A stretch of DNA of 64,000 nucleotides from Microbacterium esteraromaticum. GTDB lineage: Bacteria > Actinomycetota > Actinomycetes > Actinomycetales > Microbacteriaceae. Of the stretch, positions 56,027 through 64,000 are shown piece after piece. The notes under the pieces were generated by a model that had not been told where the DNA came from, did not search any database, and saw only the letters and a program-made list of their open reading frames with translations. The stretch lies in assembly GCF_028747645.1 (NCBI RefSeq), contig NZ_CP118100.1, positions 1,240,001 to 1,304,000 on the forward strand. The letters run 5' to 3'. The translations under genes and the position numbers were made by a program. Position 1 is the stretch's first letter; each line of letters starts with the position of its first letter.

Positions 56027-56032
56027 GGACGC

Positions 56033-56950
56033 ATGCCCGCTTCCTACGCGTTCGGTCGGCACGCTCCGGCATCCCACGTGCTGGTGCACGTCAGCGATCC
56101 GCATCTGCTCGCCGGGGGTGAACGGCTGGGGGAGCGTTACGACGTCGATGCCGGTCTGGCGCGAACGCTGGCGGACATCCGCGATACGCAGGCGCGACCG
56201 TCGGCGATCGTCATGACCGGCGACCTCGCTGACCTCGGCGAACCTGACGCGTACCTTCGGTTGCGGTCCGCCGTTGAGCCGCTCGCGGCTGAGCTCGACT
56301 GCCCCGTCATCTGGGTGGCCGGCAATCACGACGAGCGCCCGGCGATGCGTGAGCACCTGCTCGATCTCGCGCCCACCCAGCTGCCCGTCACGGGCACGTG
56401 GGATCTGGACGGCCTGCGCGTTATCGCGCTCGATACGAGCGTGCCCGGATGGCATCACGGGGATCTCGATCCAGAGCAGCTGGACTGGCTGCGCGACCAG
56501 CTGCGGAAGCCCGCTCCACACGGCACCCTGTTGGCGATGCATCACCCGCCCTTGCCGAGTCATGTACCGCTGTTCGACATCCTCGAGCTGCGGCATCAGG
56601 ACGAGCTCGCCGATGTCATCCGCGGAACGGATGTGCGCGGCATCCTCGCCGGCCACCTGCACTACTCGGCGCACGGCGTGTTCGCCGGCGTCCCGGTCAG
56701 CGTGGCATCTGCCACCTGCTACACGATGAACGTCGCGCGACCTGCGGTTGCGGTCAACGGCATGGACGCCGCGCAGGCATTCCAGCTGGTGCACGTGCAT
56801 CCTGACACCATCACGCACACTGTCGTCCCGGTCACGGATGCTCCCACGGGCGCGTTCTTCGGTCCGGAGTGGGCAGAGCGGATGGCACGGCTCTCACCGC
56901 AGGAGCGTCTGGAGGCGTTCTCAAGAAAGCCCGATCCCTATTCGGCGTAG
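56033..56950 (+). CDS. CpdA-like metallophosphoesterase (3',5'-cyclic nucleotide phosphodiesterase family)
   Basis: 305 residues, cytosolic. The five metal-binding blocks occur in order: HVSDPHLL, GDLADLG, GNHDER, MHHPPLPS and GHLHYS. This pattern is that of class III phosphodiesterases such as CpdA and Rv0805, acting on cAMP or 2',3'-cyclic nucleotides. The short C-terminal extension after residue 240 is also seen in Rv0805. Substrate is not determined by sequence. Its stop codon overlaps TAGACT, a possible -10 for aspA. Confidence 0.87.
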   Translation: MPASYAFGRHAPASHVLVHVSDPHLLAGGERLGERYDVDAGLARTLADIRDTQARPSAIVMTGDLADLGEPDAYLRLRSAVEPLAAELDCPVIWVAGNHDERPAMREHLLDLAPTQLPVTGTWDLDGLRVIALDTSVPGWHHGDLDPEQLDWLRDQLRKPAPHGTLLAMHHPPLPSHVPLFDILELRHQDELADVIRGTDVRGILAGHLHYSAHGVFAGVPVSVASATCYTMNVARPAVAVNGMDAAQAFQLVHVHPDTITHTVVPVTDAPTGAFFGPEWAERMARLSPQERLEAFSRKPDPYSA

Positions 56951-57001
56951 ACTGGTGGCATCCCCCGATTTCCCTTTCGCCACCACCCACAAGGAAGTGA
57001 C

Positions 57002-58462
57002 ATGGCCGCTGACGCGCCCGCTCCGACCCGCACCGAAACCGATTCGCTGGGAAGCCTCGAGATCCCGGCAGACGCGTACTGGGGGGTGCACACGGCTCGC
57101 GCTGAAGAGAACTTCCCGATCACCAAGCGTCCGATCTCGGTCTATCCGGACATGATCCGGGGCCTGGCGATGGTCAAGCAGGCCAGCGCCCGCGCCAACA
57201 AGCAGATCGGCACCCTCGACGCCGAGCGCGCGGACCTCATCGACGCTGCCGCCCAGCGCGTGATCGACGGTGAGTTCCACGACCAGTTCATCGTCGGTGT
57301 CATCCAGGGCGGCGCCGGGACGTCGACCAATATGAACGCGAACGAGGTCATCACCAACATCGCGCTCGAGATGGCCGGCCGGCAGAAGGGCGACTACGCG
57401 TACCTGTCGCCGATCGACCACACCAACCGCAGCCAGTCGACCAACGACGTCTACCCGACGGCGATCAAGATCGGCCTGTCTCTGAACCTGCGTTCGCTGT
57501 TGGACGAGCTCGACCTGCTGCGCCGCTCGTTCCTCGGCAAGGCGGCGGAGTTCCACGACGTGCTCAAGGTCGGTCGCACGCAGCTGCAGGACGCCGTTCC
57601 GATGACGCTCGGCCAGGAGTTCAACGGCTTCGCTTCGACCCTCGGCTACGACCACAAGCGCCTGACCGAGAACGCCTCGCTGCTGTTCGAGATCAACATG
57701 GGCGCCACGGCCATCGGCACGGGCATCACCACGCACCCCGCGTACGCGTCGGCGGTGCTGTACCACCTGCGCGAGATCTCCGGACTCGACCTGAAGACCG
57801 CCGACGACCTGGTCGAGTCGACCAGTGACACCGGTTCGTTCATGTCTTTCTCATCGAGCCTCAAGCGCAACGCCATCAAGCTGTCGAAGATCTGCAACGA
57901 CCTGCGCCTGCTCTCGTCGGGTCCGCAGGCGGGCCTGGGTGAGATCAACCTGCCGGCCAAGCAGGCGGGTTCCAGCATTATGCCGGGCAAGGTCAACCCG
58001 GTGATCCCGGAGGTCGTCAACCAGGTGGCGTTCGCCGTCGCCGGTGCCGACACCACGGTGACGATGGCCGTCGAGGGCGGGCAGTTGCAGCTCAACGCCT
58101 TCGAGCCCGTGATCGCGCACTCGATCTTCCAGTCGATCACCTGGATGCAGCAGGCGATGTGGACGCTGCGCGTCAACTGCGTCGACGGCATCACCGCCAA
58201 CCGCGACCGGCTCGGCGCGATGGTCGGTGCGTCGGTCGGTGTCGTGACCGCGCTGACGCCCTTCATCGGCTACGCCGCGTCGGCTGCGCTCGCCAAGACG
58301 GCGTTGCTGACGAACCGCAACGTCGCCGATCTCGTGGTCGAGGCGGGTCTGATGACGCGCGAAGAGGTCATGAAGCAGATCTCGCCCGCACGCCTGTCGG
58401 GTCTTGAGACGGTGACGGCGGCGATCCCCGTGATCGCGGCCGAGGATCTGCCCGAGAACTGA
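57002..58462 (+). CDS. aspA: Aspartate ammonia-lyase
   Basis: 486 residues of the fumarase/aspartase superfamily. Signatures are TSTNMNANEVI near 104, HTNRSQSTNDVYPTA near 140 and the flexible Ser loop AGSSIMPGKVNPVIPE near 320. VNPVIPEVVNQVAF favours aspartase over class II fumarase. It makes fumarate and ammonia from aspartate, which could be supplied by the asparaginase elsewhere in the window. AAGGAAG precedes the ATG. A strong terminator follows. Confidence 0.93.
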   Translation: MAADAPAPTRTETDSLGSLEIPADAYWGVHTARAEENFPITKRPISVYPDMIRGLAMVKQASARANKQIGTLDAERADLIDAAAQRVIDGEFHDQFIVGVIQGGAGTSTNMNANEVITNIALEMAGRQKGDYAYLSPIDHTNRSQSTNDVYPTAIKIGLSLNLRSLLDELDLLRRSFLGKAAEFHDVLKVGRTQLQDAVPMTLGQEFNGFASTLGYDHKRLTENASLLFEINMGATAIGTGITTHPAYASAVLYHLREISGLDLKTADDLVESTSDTGSFMSFSSSLKRNAIKLSKICNDLRLLSSGPQAGLGEINLPAKQAGSSIMPGKVNPVIPEVVNQVAFAVAGADTTVTMAVEGGQLQLNAFEPVIAHSIFQSITWMQQAMWTLRVNCVDGITANRDRLGAMVGASVGVVTALTPFIGYAASAALAKTALLTNRNVADLVVEAGLMTREEVMKQISPARLSGLETVTAAIPVIAAEDLPEN

Positions 58463-58470
58463 TCGCAGAG

Positions 58471-58512
58471 ACGACGAAGGCGGTACCCCAGCCGGGGTAC
58501 CGCCTTCGTCGT
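58471..58512. terminator. Bidirectional terminator after aspA
   Basis: ACGACGAAGGCGGTACCCC (58471-58489) and its exact complement (58494-58512) form a 19-bp stem with a 4-nt loop AGCC, followed by CTTCGT. It also serves the convergent FAH-family gene, whose stop is 9 bp away. Confidence 0.85.
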
Positions 58513-58520
58513 CTTCGTGA

Positions 58521-59390
58521 TCAGTCGAGAATGCGGCAGTGTGTCGTCAGTTCGCCGATTCCGGCGATGCCGACGGTCACCGTGGAACGGTCGCGCAGGA
58601 AGATCTGCGGGTCGCGCGAGTAGCCGGCTCCGCCGGGGCTGCCCGTTGAGATCAGCGTGCCGGGCTGCAGAGTGACTGACGTCGACAGGTGGGCGATCAG
58701 TGTCGCGACAGAGCGCACCATCTGCCCGGTGCTGGCATCCTGCACCGTGTGGCCGTCGACGACCGCCCAGATGTGCAGGTCCTGCGGATCGGCGATCTCG
58801 TCGGCGGTCACGACGACGGGCCCGGTGGGTGTGAACCCGTCGAACGACTTGCACCGCGACCACTGCGCCTCGGCGAACTGGATGTCGCGTGCCGTGATGT
58901 CGTTGACGACGGTGTAGCCCCATACGGAGTCCAGGGCGTCTTCGGTGGAGACGTCCTTGGTGGGACGGCCGATGATGACCCCGAGCTCGGCCTCGTAGTC
59001 GATCGACTCGCTGAGCGCGCGCGGCCATGACGTGGTGCAGCCGTGCCCGGTGAGCGAATTGGGCCACAGGGTGAACACGGTCGGTGCCGTGTCGGTCTTG
59101 AGGCCGAGTTCGCTGGAGTGGGCGGCGTAGTTCAGGCCGACCGCGAGGATCGCGGGCGGCGCGAGGACGGCGGAGCTGAACTGGAGGGCATCGAGCGGAT
59201 GCCGCGGTGCCGTGCTCGCAGAGAATGCCGCGCGTACACGATCGAGCAGCTCATCACCGCCCTCGATGAGTTGCTGGAGCGTGTCCGGGGCGGGGGAGAG
59301 GAGATCGCTGACGAGGACAGCATGGTCACCGTCGATGACGGCGAGGTGCGGGGTCTCGGAAGCGCGTGTGCTCAGATGGGCGAAACGCAT
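58521..59390 (-). CDS. Fumarylacetoacetate hydrolase-family protein
   Basis: 289 residues. The FAH fold's metal ligands appear in ESIDYEAELGVIIG (E-x-E) and TVVNDITARDIQ; GLNYAAHSSE and STGSPGGAGYSRDP are also typical. Members cleave or decarboxylate beta-keto acids (fumarylpyruvate, acylpyruvates, 2-hydroxyhepta-2,4-diene-1,7-dioate) or act as oxaloacetate decarboxylases. No aromatic-degradation neighbours are present, so the substrate stays open. ATG lies 6 nt after TAGCGT. Confidence 0.87.
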   Translation of the reverse strand: MRFAHLSTRASETPHLAVIDGDHAVLVSDLLSPAPDTLQQLIEGGDELLDRVRAAFSASTAPRHPLDALQFSSAVLAPPAILAVGLNYAAHSSELGLKTDTAPTVFTLWPNSLTGHGCTTSWPRALSESIDYEAELGVIIGRPTKDVSTEDALDSVWGYTVVNDITARDIQFAEAQWSRCKSFDGFTPTGPVVVTADEIADPQDLHIWAVVDGHTVQDASTGQMVRSVATLIAHLSTSVTLQPGTLISTGSPGGAGYSRDPQIFLRDRSTVTVGIAGIGELTTHCRILD

Positions 59391-59396
59391 GCCTCT

Positions 59397-59402
59397 ACGC
59401 TA
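59397..59402 (-). promoter_or_regulatory. Leaderless-type -10 (TAGCGT) for the FAH-family gene
   Basis: Minus-strand TAGCGT, AGAGGC (6 nt), ATG 59390. Confidence 0.55.
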
Positions 59403-59437
59403 CCGGCAGCGATGACGGTCACGACCGAGGCTCCCTC

Positions 59438-59443
59438 TAGGCT
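59438..59443 (+). promoter_or_regulatory. Leaderless-type -10 (TAGGCT) for prsW
   Basis: TAGGCT, TTTGGC (6 nt), ATG 59450. Confidence 0.6.
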
Positions 59444-59449
59444 TTTGGC

Positions 59450-60637
59450 ATGACCTTTGGAGCCGACCGCCGCGCGGAGTTCGCATCGGCGCTCGATCGA
59501 CCCGCCGCCCACGCCTCCTCCGCCCCGGCTGCGCCTTCACCGGCGCCGGCGATGCCCGAGCTGCCGATGCCGGTGCGCAAGGGGCGGACGGTCTCGATCT
59601 GGGTGTACGGCGTGCTTGTGTTCGCGCTGATCGCGCTGATCGCCTATTTCACGGTGTTCATCGGCGCCGGCGCGTCGGCCGTCGGACTGGTGCTCGCGCT
59701 GATCCCCCTGGGGATCGTGCTGTTCGGCGTGCGACTGATCGACCGCTGGGAGCCCGAACCGAAGAGCCTGGTCGTGTTCGCGCTCGGTTGGGGAGCCGTC
59801 GTATCGGTGGGCATCACCCTGCTCGTCGACCTGCTGCTGGCCATGGCGGTCGGTGCGCGCTCCGAGTTCTTCGGCGCCGTGATCCAGGCACCCGTGGTCG
59901 AGGAGATAGCGAAGGGCCTCGGTGTCTTTCTGATCTTCGCGATCGGACGTCGAGCGTTCGATGGCCCGGTCGACGGGGTCGTCTACGGGGCGCTGATCGG
60001 CGCGGGCTTCGCGTTCACCGAGAACATCCAGTACTTCGGTATCAGCCTGCTCACCGGTGGCGCGAGCGACTTGACGCTGACGTTCATCCTGCGCGGGTTG
60101 GTCTCGCCGTTCGCGCATGCCATGTTCACAGCTCTCACCGGCTTCGCGATCGGTCTGGCAGCACGCCGGGGAGCCACGGCGGGGCAGGCCCTGAGGTCGG
60201 GCGTCCTCGGCCTGATCGGCGCGATCGCGTTGCATGCCTATTGGAACGGCTCGTCGCTGTTGGGGGACTTTCTTTTCCTGTATCTGACGACGCAGATCCC
60301 TTTGTTCGTGGGGTTCATCCTGGCGATCATCGGCCTGCGCAGGGAAGAAGCGCGCCTGACCCGGCATCGCCTCGGCGACTATGCGGCTGCGGGGTGGTTC
60401 ACGCCGCAGGAGATCGTCATGCTCGCGACACCCGCGGGGCGCAAGGCGGGGCTGCAGTGGGCTGCCGGCCTGCGCGGCGATCGGCGCCCGCTGATGCGCT
60501 CGTTCATCAAGGATGCGACTGAGCTCGCCGCCGTGCGTCAACGCTCTCTCACCGGGCGCGATCCGCACGCGGCCGCCGACGAGTACGCCCTGCTCATGCG
60601 TTCCCGCAGTACGCGTGCGCAATTGCTGGCGTGCTGA
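59450..60637 (+). CDS. PrsW-family intramembrane protease
   Basis: 395 residues with about eight helices. The family motifs are APVVEEIAKG (double Glu) near 147, GFAFTENIQYF near 186, SPFAHAMFTALTGF near 220 and LHAYWNGS near 262. PrsW of Bacillus cleaves an anti-sigma factor. An Ala/Pro-rich N-terminus (about 1-45) and a charged C-terminus (about 305-395) are cytosolic. No anti-sigma substrate gene is adjacent. This is the second regulatory-type intramembrane protease in the window besides RseP. Confidence 0.9.
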   Translation: MTFGADRRAEFASALDRPAAHASSAPAAPSPAPAMPELPMPVRKGRTVSIWVYGVLVFALIALIAYFTVFIGAGASAVGLVLALIPLGIVLFGVRLIDRWEPEPKSLVVFALGWGAVVSVGITLLVDLLLAMAVGARSEFFGAVIQAPVVEEIAKGLGVFLIFAIGRRAFDGPVDGVVYGALIGAGFAFTENIQYFGISLLTGGASDLTLTFILRGLVSPFAHAMFTALTGFAIGLAARRGATAGQALRSGVLGLIGAIALHAYWNGSSLLGDFLFLYLTTQIPLFVGFILAIIGLRREEARLTRHRLGDYAAAGWFTPQEIVMLATPAGRKAGLQWAAGLRGDRRPLMRSFIKDATELAAVRQRSLTGRDPHAAADEYALLMRSRSTRAQLLAC

Positions 60638-60662
60638 GCGCGTGCGGCACTGGTGATAACAG

Positions 60663-60715
60663 AACTCAGCGCCCGGTGCTGCGGCAATGCCTGCGAGTCT
60701 CCCGAGCGCTGAGTT
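60663..60715. terminator. Inverted repeat after prsW
   Basis: AACTCAGCGC (60663-60672) and GCGCTGAGTT (60706-60715) are exact complements around a 33-nt centre rich in GC. It probably ends prsW and perhaps the convergent Cache gene transcripts. The rest of the 143-nt gap shows nothing else. Confidence 0.55.
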
Positions 60716-60780
60716 GGCCTAATGCAAGGGTGCACCGACGGGCCGGGTAAGTCAAGAGTCGGCCGTCATGCATCTCCTGC

Positions 60781-61488
60781 TCAGCGGTCCTCGACGATCA
60801 CATCGAGAGCGATACCGGCGCACGAGATGCGCGTGAGTTCGGCTAGGCGTGTTCCGCGCACCGAGTCGCCGGTCGCGACGCGCGGATCGGTCGACACCAC
60901 GACGCGGCCGACGCCGTTGACGAGGGTGACCTGCTGGTTGAGAGCTGCGAAGCGGGGAGTGAGCTCTCGTTCGACGGCCGCGACGAGCAGGTCGAGTCCT
61001 GCGACGCCGAGGAAGCGTCCGTCGGCGAGGGCAGGGACCGCGATCGTGATGGTGTACTCGTCGCTGCACAGGTAGTCGACGTAGGGGCCGGCGACGTGCG
61101 GCTGGAACGTCTGCATCGGCACCCGGTACCATTCCAACTCGCTGTAGTCGATGTGCTCCTTGTTGACGGACTGCGAGGCGAGCACCAGCTTGCGGTGGTC
61201 GTCGCCCTGCCACCAGGCGAGGTGGCTGTGCGCGTCCGACAGCAGGTCGATCGCGGCGATGAATCCGGCGCCGTACACCGGAACGCCCGGAAGGCTCAGC
61301 GTCTGCGCCGCGTACGGTTCGACGACGGCATCCAGCGTTGCACGCACGAGCGGTTCGGATCGCAGCGTGGACGAGAGTCTGTGCGCGCACGGCTCGACCC
61401 AGTTCTGCAGACAGCGGATGGGCGCGTCGAAGTAAGCCTCGACGATTCGGGCGGCCTCGGCGGGGGCCGTGGTCAGGGTAGTTGTCAT
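60781..61488 (-). CDS. Standalone Cache-domain protein
   Basis: 235 residues. A sensory Cache/PDC-like fold is suggested by AIDLLSDAHSHLAWW, the WYRVPMQTFQPHVAGPYVD stretch, YTITIAVPALADGRFLGVAGLDLL and VVVSTDPRVATG. Cache domains normally sit outside the membrane in receptors, but this protein has no signal peptide or membrane helix, so it is probably cytosolic. It may bind the same small molecule as the adjacent transporter. GGAGG lies 5 nt before the ATG. It is 32 nt downstream of, and in the same direction as, the GntR gene. Confidence 0.75.
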   Translation of the reverse strand: MTTTLTTAPAEAARIVEAYFDAPIRCLQNWVEPCAHRLSSTLRSEPLVRATLDAVVEPYAAQTLSLPGVPVYGAGFIAAIDLLSDAHSHLAWWQGDDHRKLVLASQSVNKEHIDYSELEWYRVPMQTFQPHVAGPYVDYLCSDEYTITIAVPALADGRFLGVAGLDLLVAAVERELTPRFAALNQQVTLVNGVGRVVVSTDPRVATGDSVRGTRLAELTRISCAGIALDVIVEDR

Positions 61489-61520
61489 CGCGTCCTCCAG
61501 TGCACGTCGATGTTGCCGTG

Positions 61521-62333
61521 TCAGGCAGAGGTCTCGGGTGAGCTCTGCAGATGGATGAGTGTGTCGATCACGTCCGTCGTCATCGCTTCGGTGCGGCGGC
61601 CCGCCTCATCGGGGTCGCCCGCCTCGACGGCCCGGATGATGCCGGTGAGTGTCTGCGCCTGCTGGTGCATGCTCGGGGTGTCCGGTGCGGCCAGACGCAG
61701 ATAGGGCGAGAACTCGGCTTGCAGACGCATCTGCTCGCGGGTGAGTCGTGCAGACTGGCTGAGTGAGACGAGTTCGACCTGAACGTCGTCGAGCAGCCGA
61801 CGTTGCTGATCCGCATCGAGATCGTCGAGGCGGTCCAGGCGCCGCAGTACGCGCAAGGTCTCGCTGCTGTCGGCACGTCGCGCGGCCAGGCGCACGGCGG
61901 CCGCGGTGATGGCGGCGTAGTGCGCGCCGAGATCGCGCAGAGTCAGGCGTGATGTCGCCGCCAGTGTGCGGCGCGCGAACACCAGCGGGTCGGCATCGTC
62001 GACGACGAAGCTCCCGCCGTTGCGGCCGCGTTTGGTGACGATGAGGCCACGTCCGCGGACGGCAAGCAGAGCTTCCCGCACGGTGACCGGTGCGACGCCG
62101 AAACTGCGGGCGAGTTCGGATTCAGAGGGGAGCCGCTCCCCGGCGCGCAGGTGTCCGCGGTGGATCGCATCGACGAGGCGGCGTTCTACGAGTTCGGCGC
62201 GCCCTTCGTCACCGATCGATTGGAAGAGTGCGCCGTGCAGCCTGTGCGGGCGGGTGCCACGGTGGCCGGCAGGCTCGGCGGCGGACGCCCCGACGACGGG
62301 GAGGGCCCCGGTGGGTGACGTCAGCGACTCCAT
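61521..62333 (-). CDS. GntR-family regulator, FadR subfamily (FCD domain)
   Basis: 270 residues. After about 45 unstructured residues, the winged helix (about 46-115) has VERRLVDAIHRGHLRAGERLPSE-type FadR features (SESELARSFGVAPVTVREAL). The all-helical FCD ligand domain (about 135-260) follows; its metal-binding His are not all visible (HYAAI and MHQQAQ contribute). It diverges from the ABC transporter genes with a 111-bp control region and very probably regulates them and the Cache gene. Confidence 0.88.
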   Translation of the reverse strand: MESLTSPTGALPVVGASAAEPAGHRGTRPHRLHGALFQSIGDEGRAELVERRLVDAIHRGHLRAGERLPSESELARSFGVAPVTVREALLAVRGRGLIVTKRGRNGGSFVVDDADPLVFARRTLAATSRLTLRDLGAHYAAITAAAVRLAARRADSSETLRVLRRLDRLDDLDADQQRRLLDDVQVELVSLSQSARLTREQMRLQAEFSPYLRLAAPDTPSMHQQAQTLTGIIRAVEAGDPDEAGRRTEAMTTDVIDTLIHLQSSPETSA

Positions 62334-62372
62334 GGCCTGATTCTCTCATCTGGGTCCCGATGAGGGGAAGAC

Positions 62373-62401
62373 TTGAAATATGTCCTACGGTTTTATATGT
62401 T
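62373..62401 (+). promoter_or_regulatory. Promoter and FadR-type operator of the polyamine-type ABC genes
   Basis: TTGAAA (62373-62378), a 17-nt spacer and TATGTT (62396-62401) make a near-consensus promoter. GTCCTAC (62382-62388) in the spacer matches the GT-N3-AC core of FadR-type operators, so the divergent regulator could block polymerase here. The AT content is far above the surroundings. Confidence 0.6.
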
Positions 62402-62444
62402 TACCAAATCCTTCCCGAGTTCGACGAAGATCCAGGAGCACGAC

Positions 62445-63512
62445 ATGAGCATTGCCGCACCCACGGCGCAGAGCGCGAACGGCGAGATCGCCGACCGTGG
62501 CAGCGTGACGCTGACGGGCTTGACCAAGTCGTTCGGCGAGTTCACCGCTGTGCGCGACCTCGACCTCCGCGTCGAACCGGGGGAGTTCGTCTCGATGCTC
62601 GGCCCGTCCGGGTCGGGAAAGACCACGGTTCTGCGGATCATCGCCGGTTTCGAAGAGGCGACATCCGGAACCGTGCGCCTGTCCGGCAAGGACGTCACCC
62701 GCACGCCACCGCACTCCCGCGACGTCAATACGGTGTTCCAGGACTACGCCCTGTTCCCGCACATGAGCATCGCCGACAACGTCGGCTACGGGCTGCGCGT
62801 CCAGGGTGCGGGCAAGGCCGAGCGGGCGCAGCAGGTGGGGGATTCGCTGCGCCGTGTGCGGCTGGACCATGTCGCCGACCGGCTCCCGCACCAGCTCTCG
62901 GGTGGACAGCGTCAGCGGATCGCCCTCGCGCGAGCGCTGATCATGCGTCCGCAGGTGCTGCTGCTCGACGAGCCGCTCGGCGCGCTCGACAAGCAGCTGC
63001 GCGAGCAGATGCAGATCGAGCTCAAGCAGATCCAGCGTGAGGTCGGCATCACGTTCATCTTCGTCACCCACGATCAGGAAGAGGCGCTGACTCTCAGCGA
63101 CCGCGTCGCCGTCTTCAACAATGGCCGCATCGAGCAGGTCGGCAGCGCGCGGGAGGTCTACGAAAGCCCGCAGACCGAGTTCGTCGCACGCTTCCTTGGC
63201 TTGTCGAACCTCATCGCCGCGGACCTCGCCCACGAGCTCACCGGTGATCGGCACACGATGAGCATCCGCCCGGAGCGGGTGCGCCTGCAATCGGACACCG
63301 ATGCGCTCGCCGACGGTGAGATCGGCCTCGTCGGGACGATCTCCGAGGTCGTCTACACAGGCCCGGCGACGCGCTTTCTGATCACCACCGATGCCGGTGT
63401 CGATCTGCTCGCCGAGCAGCCCAACGCCCGCGACCTCGCCGGCGCTGGACTTTGCCGTGGTGATCGCGTGCGTGCCGCATGGAGTCCGGCCGACGCCGCA
63501 CGCCTGCCCTGA
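62445..63512 (+). CDS. Spermidine/putrescine-type ABC transporter ATP-binding protein (PotA-like)
   Basis: 355 residues. Walker A GPSGSGKTT, Q-loop VFQDYALFPH, signature LSGGQRQRIALARAL, Walker B LLLDEPLGALD and switch His in FVTHDQEEAL are all intact. The C-terminal TOBE region (about 270-350, MSIRPERVRL onward) matches PotA/FbpC-like importers. AGGAG precedes the ATG. Together with the following lipoprotein it should power uptake of a polyamine or similar cation; the permeases presumably follow beyond the window. Confidence 0.9.
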   Translation: MSIAAPTAQSANGEIADRGSVTLTGLTKSFGEFTAVRDLDLRVEPGEFVSMLGPSGSGKTTVLRIIAGFEEATSGTVRLSGKDVTRTPPHSRDVNTVFQDYALFPHMSIADNVGYGLRVQGAGKAERAQQVGDSLRRVRLDHVADRLPHQLSGGQRQRIALARALIMRPQVLLLDEPLGALDKQLREQMQIELKQIQREVGITFIFVTHDQEEALTLSDRVAVFNNGRIEQVGSAREVYESPQTEFVARFLGLSNLIAADLAHELTGDRHTMSIRPERVRLQSDTDALADGEIGLVGTISEVVYTGPATRFLITTDAGVDLLAEQPNARDLAGAGLCRGDRVRAAWSPADAARLP

Positions 63513-63577
63513 AACTGTTCCACCTGTCCCATCGCAGCACCTATCGCAGTACCCACTGATCACGAAGGAGAGATCAC

Positions 63578-64000
63578 ATGCGCAAGACGATCCTGGCCGT
63601 CACGGCCGTTTCCGCAGCCGCCGTACTGGCCCTGACCGGATGCTCCGGGGCATCCGACTCCGGCGGCGGACTCGCCATCGACGTTCCCGATGTCCCCATG
63701 CTCGCCGAGCTCGGCGACACCGAGAGCGAGGTGAACATCGTCGCGTGGTCGGGCTTCGTCGAGCCGGCGTGGACGGATGCCTTCACCGAGCAGACCGGAT
63801 GCACCGTGAACCGCCGCGTCGCCGGTACCAGCGACGAGATGGTGCAGCTCATGCGCACCGGTGACTACGACCTCGTCTCGGCATCTGGCGACGCCAGCCT
63901 GCGCCTCATCGCCGGTGGTGATGTGCAGCCGCTCAACCTCGACCTGATCCCGAACTTCGGCGACGACATCGTCGAGGGCATGAAGGGGCAGATCTACGAC
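63578..64000 (+). CDS. PotD-like extracellular solute-binding lipoprotein, N-terminal part
   Basis: The first 141 residues; the gene runs off the right edge. A lipoprotein signal with lipobox LALTGC gives a mature N-terminal Cys near residue 22. VNIVAWSGFVEPAWTDAFTEQTGC, in two parts, resembles the start of PotD/family 1 polyamine-binding proteins, and YDLVSASGDASLRLIAGG is typical of the first lobe. GAAGGAG lies ahead of the ATG. Substrate is inferred from the PotA-like partner only. Confidence 0.82.
   Translation, partial: MRKTILAVTAVSAAAVLALTGCSGASDSGGGLAIDVPDVPMLAELGDTESEVNIVAWSGFVEPAWTDAFTEQTGCTVNRRVAGTSDEMVQLMRTGDYDLVSASGDASLRLIAGGDVQPLNLDLIPNFGDDIVEGMKGQIYD

Noticed and set aside
57002..58462. 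Class II fumarase
   Set aside because: The VNPVIPEVVNQVAF region after the Ser loop fits aspartase better; the two families are similar, so this rests on motif detail.

Overview
The window is GC-rich actinobacterial chromosome, most probably from Microbacteriaceae and close to Microbacterium. This is inferred from gene content, codon use with very frequent Ala-Ser 'gcatcc', and gene order; no rRNA or tRNA is present to test it. Coding density is high on both strands, no intergenic stretch exceeds 300 bases, and no CRISPR array, prophage or plasmid origin was seen.

Layout. 1-8846: end of sua5, a WecA/MraY-type transferase, an AtpI-like protein and the whole F1Fo ATP synthase operon atpBEFHAGDC, with an epsilon subunit cut to its N-terminal barrel. 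8861-15312: YaaA, a proline-tailed membrane protein, an aldo/keto reductase, a PP2C phosphatase and an EccC/FtsK-like ATPase. 15322-17646: asparaginase, OsmC, PlsC. 17785-28584: an FKBP lipoprotein followed by the isoprenoid/protease genes dxr, rseP (rip1) and ispG, spread out by an inverted MurE-like ligase, an ECF42-type sigma factor with its DGPF partner, a fused anthranilate synthase under a Trp attenuator, and pyroglutamyl peptidase. 28609-34566: an AlaX-type editing protein, an IS30-family insertion, a YtrA-like GntR operon, a phosphotransferase and an RNB ribonuclease. 34670-39823: proS, a K+ channel, a LOG protein and a flavin amine oxidase. 39948-48249: nusA-ylxR-infB-rbfA-truB-ribF with mutY inserted in reverse. 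48464-58462: SNF2 helicase, pfkA, oligopeptidase B, a PiT phosphate transporter behind a Pho-box-like repeat, a cAMP-type phosphodiesterase and aspA. 58521-64000: an FAH-family hydrolase, PrsW, and a divergent locus with a standalone Cache protein and FadR-type regulator facing a polyamine-type ABC transporter that runs off the end.

How it works together. Most of the window is housekeeping: energy, isoprenoid, translation and cell-wall genes. The main discoveries are regulatory. A complete Trp attenuator, including an 11-residue leader peptide with tandem Trp codons, lies ahead of the anthranilate synthase-like gene. At least 16 start codons sit exactly 6 nt after a TANNNT hexamer, the signature of leaderless transcription, and this decides several start sites. 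Three 11-bp Pho-box-like repeats precede the phosphate transporter. The IS30 element sits inside what was a hairpin between two convergent genes.
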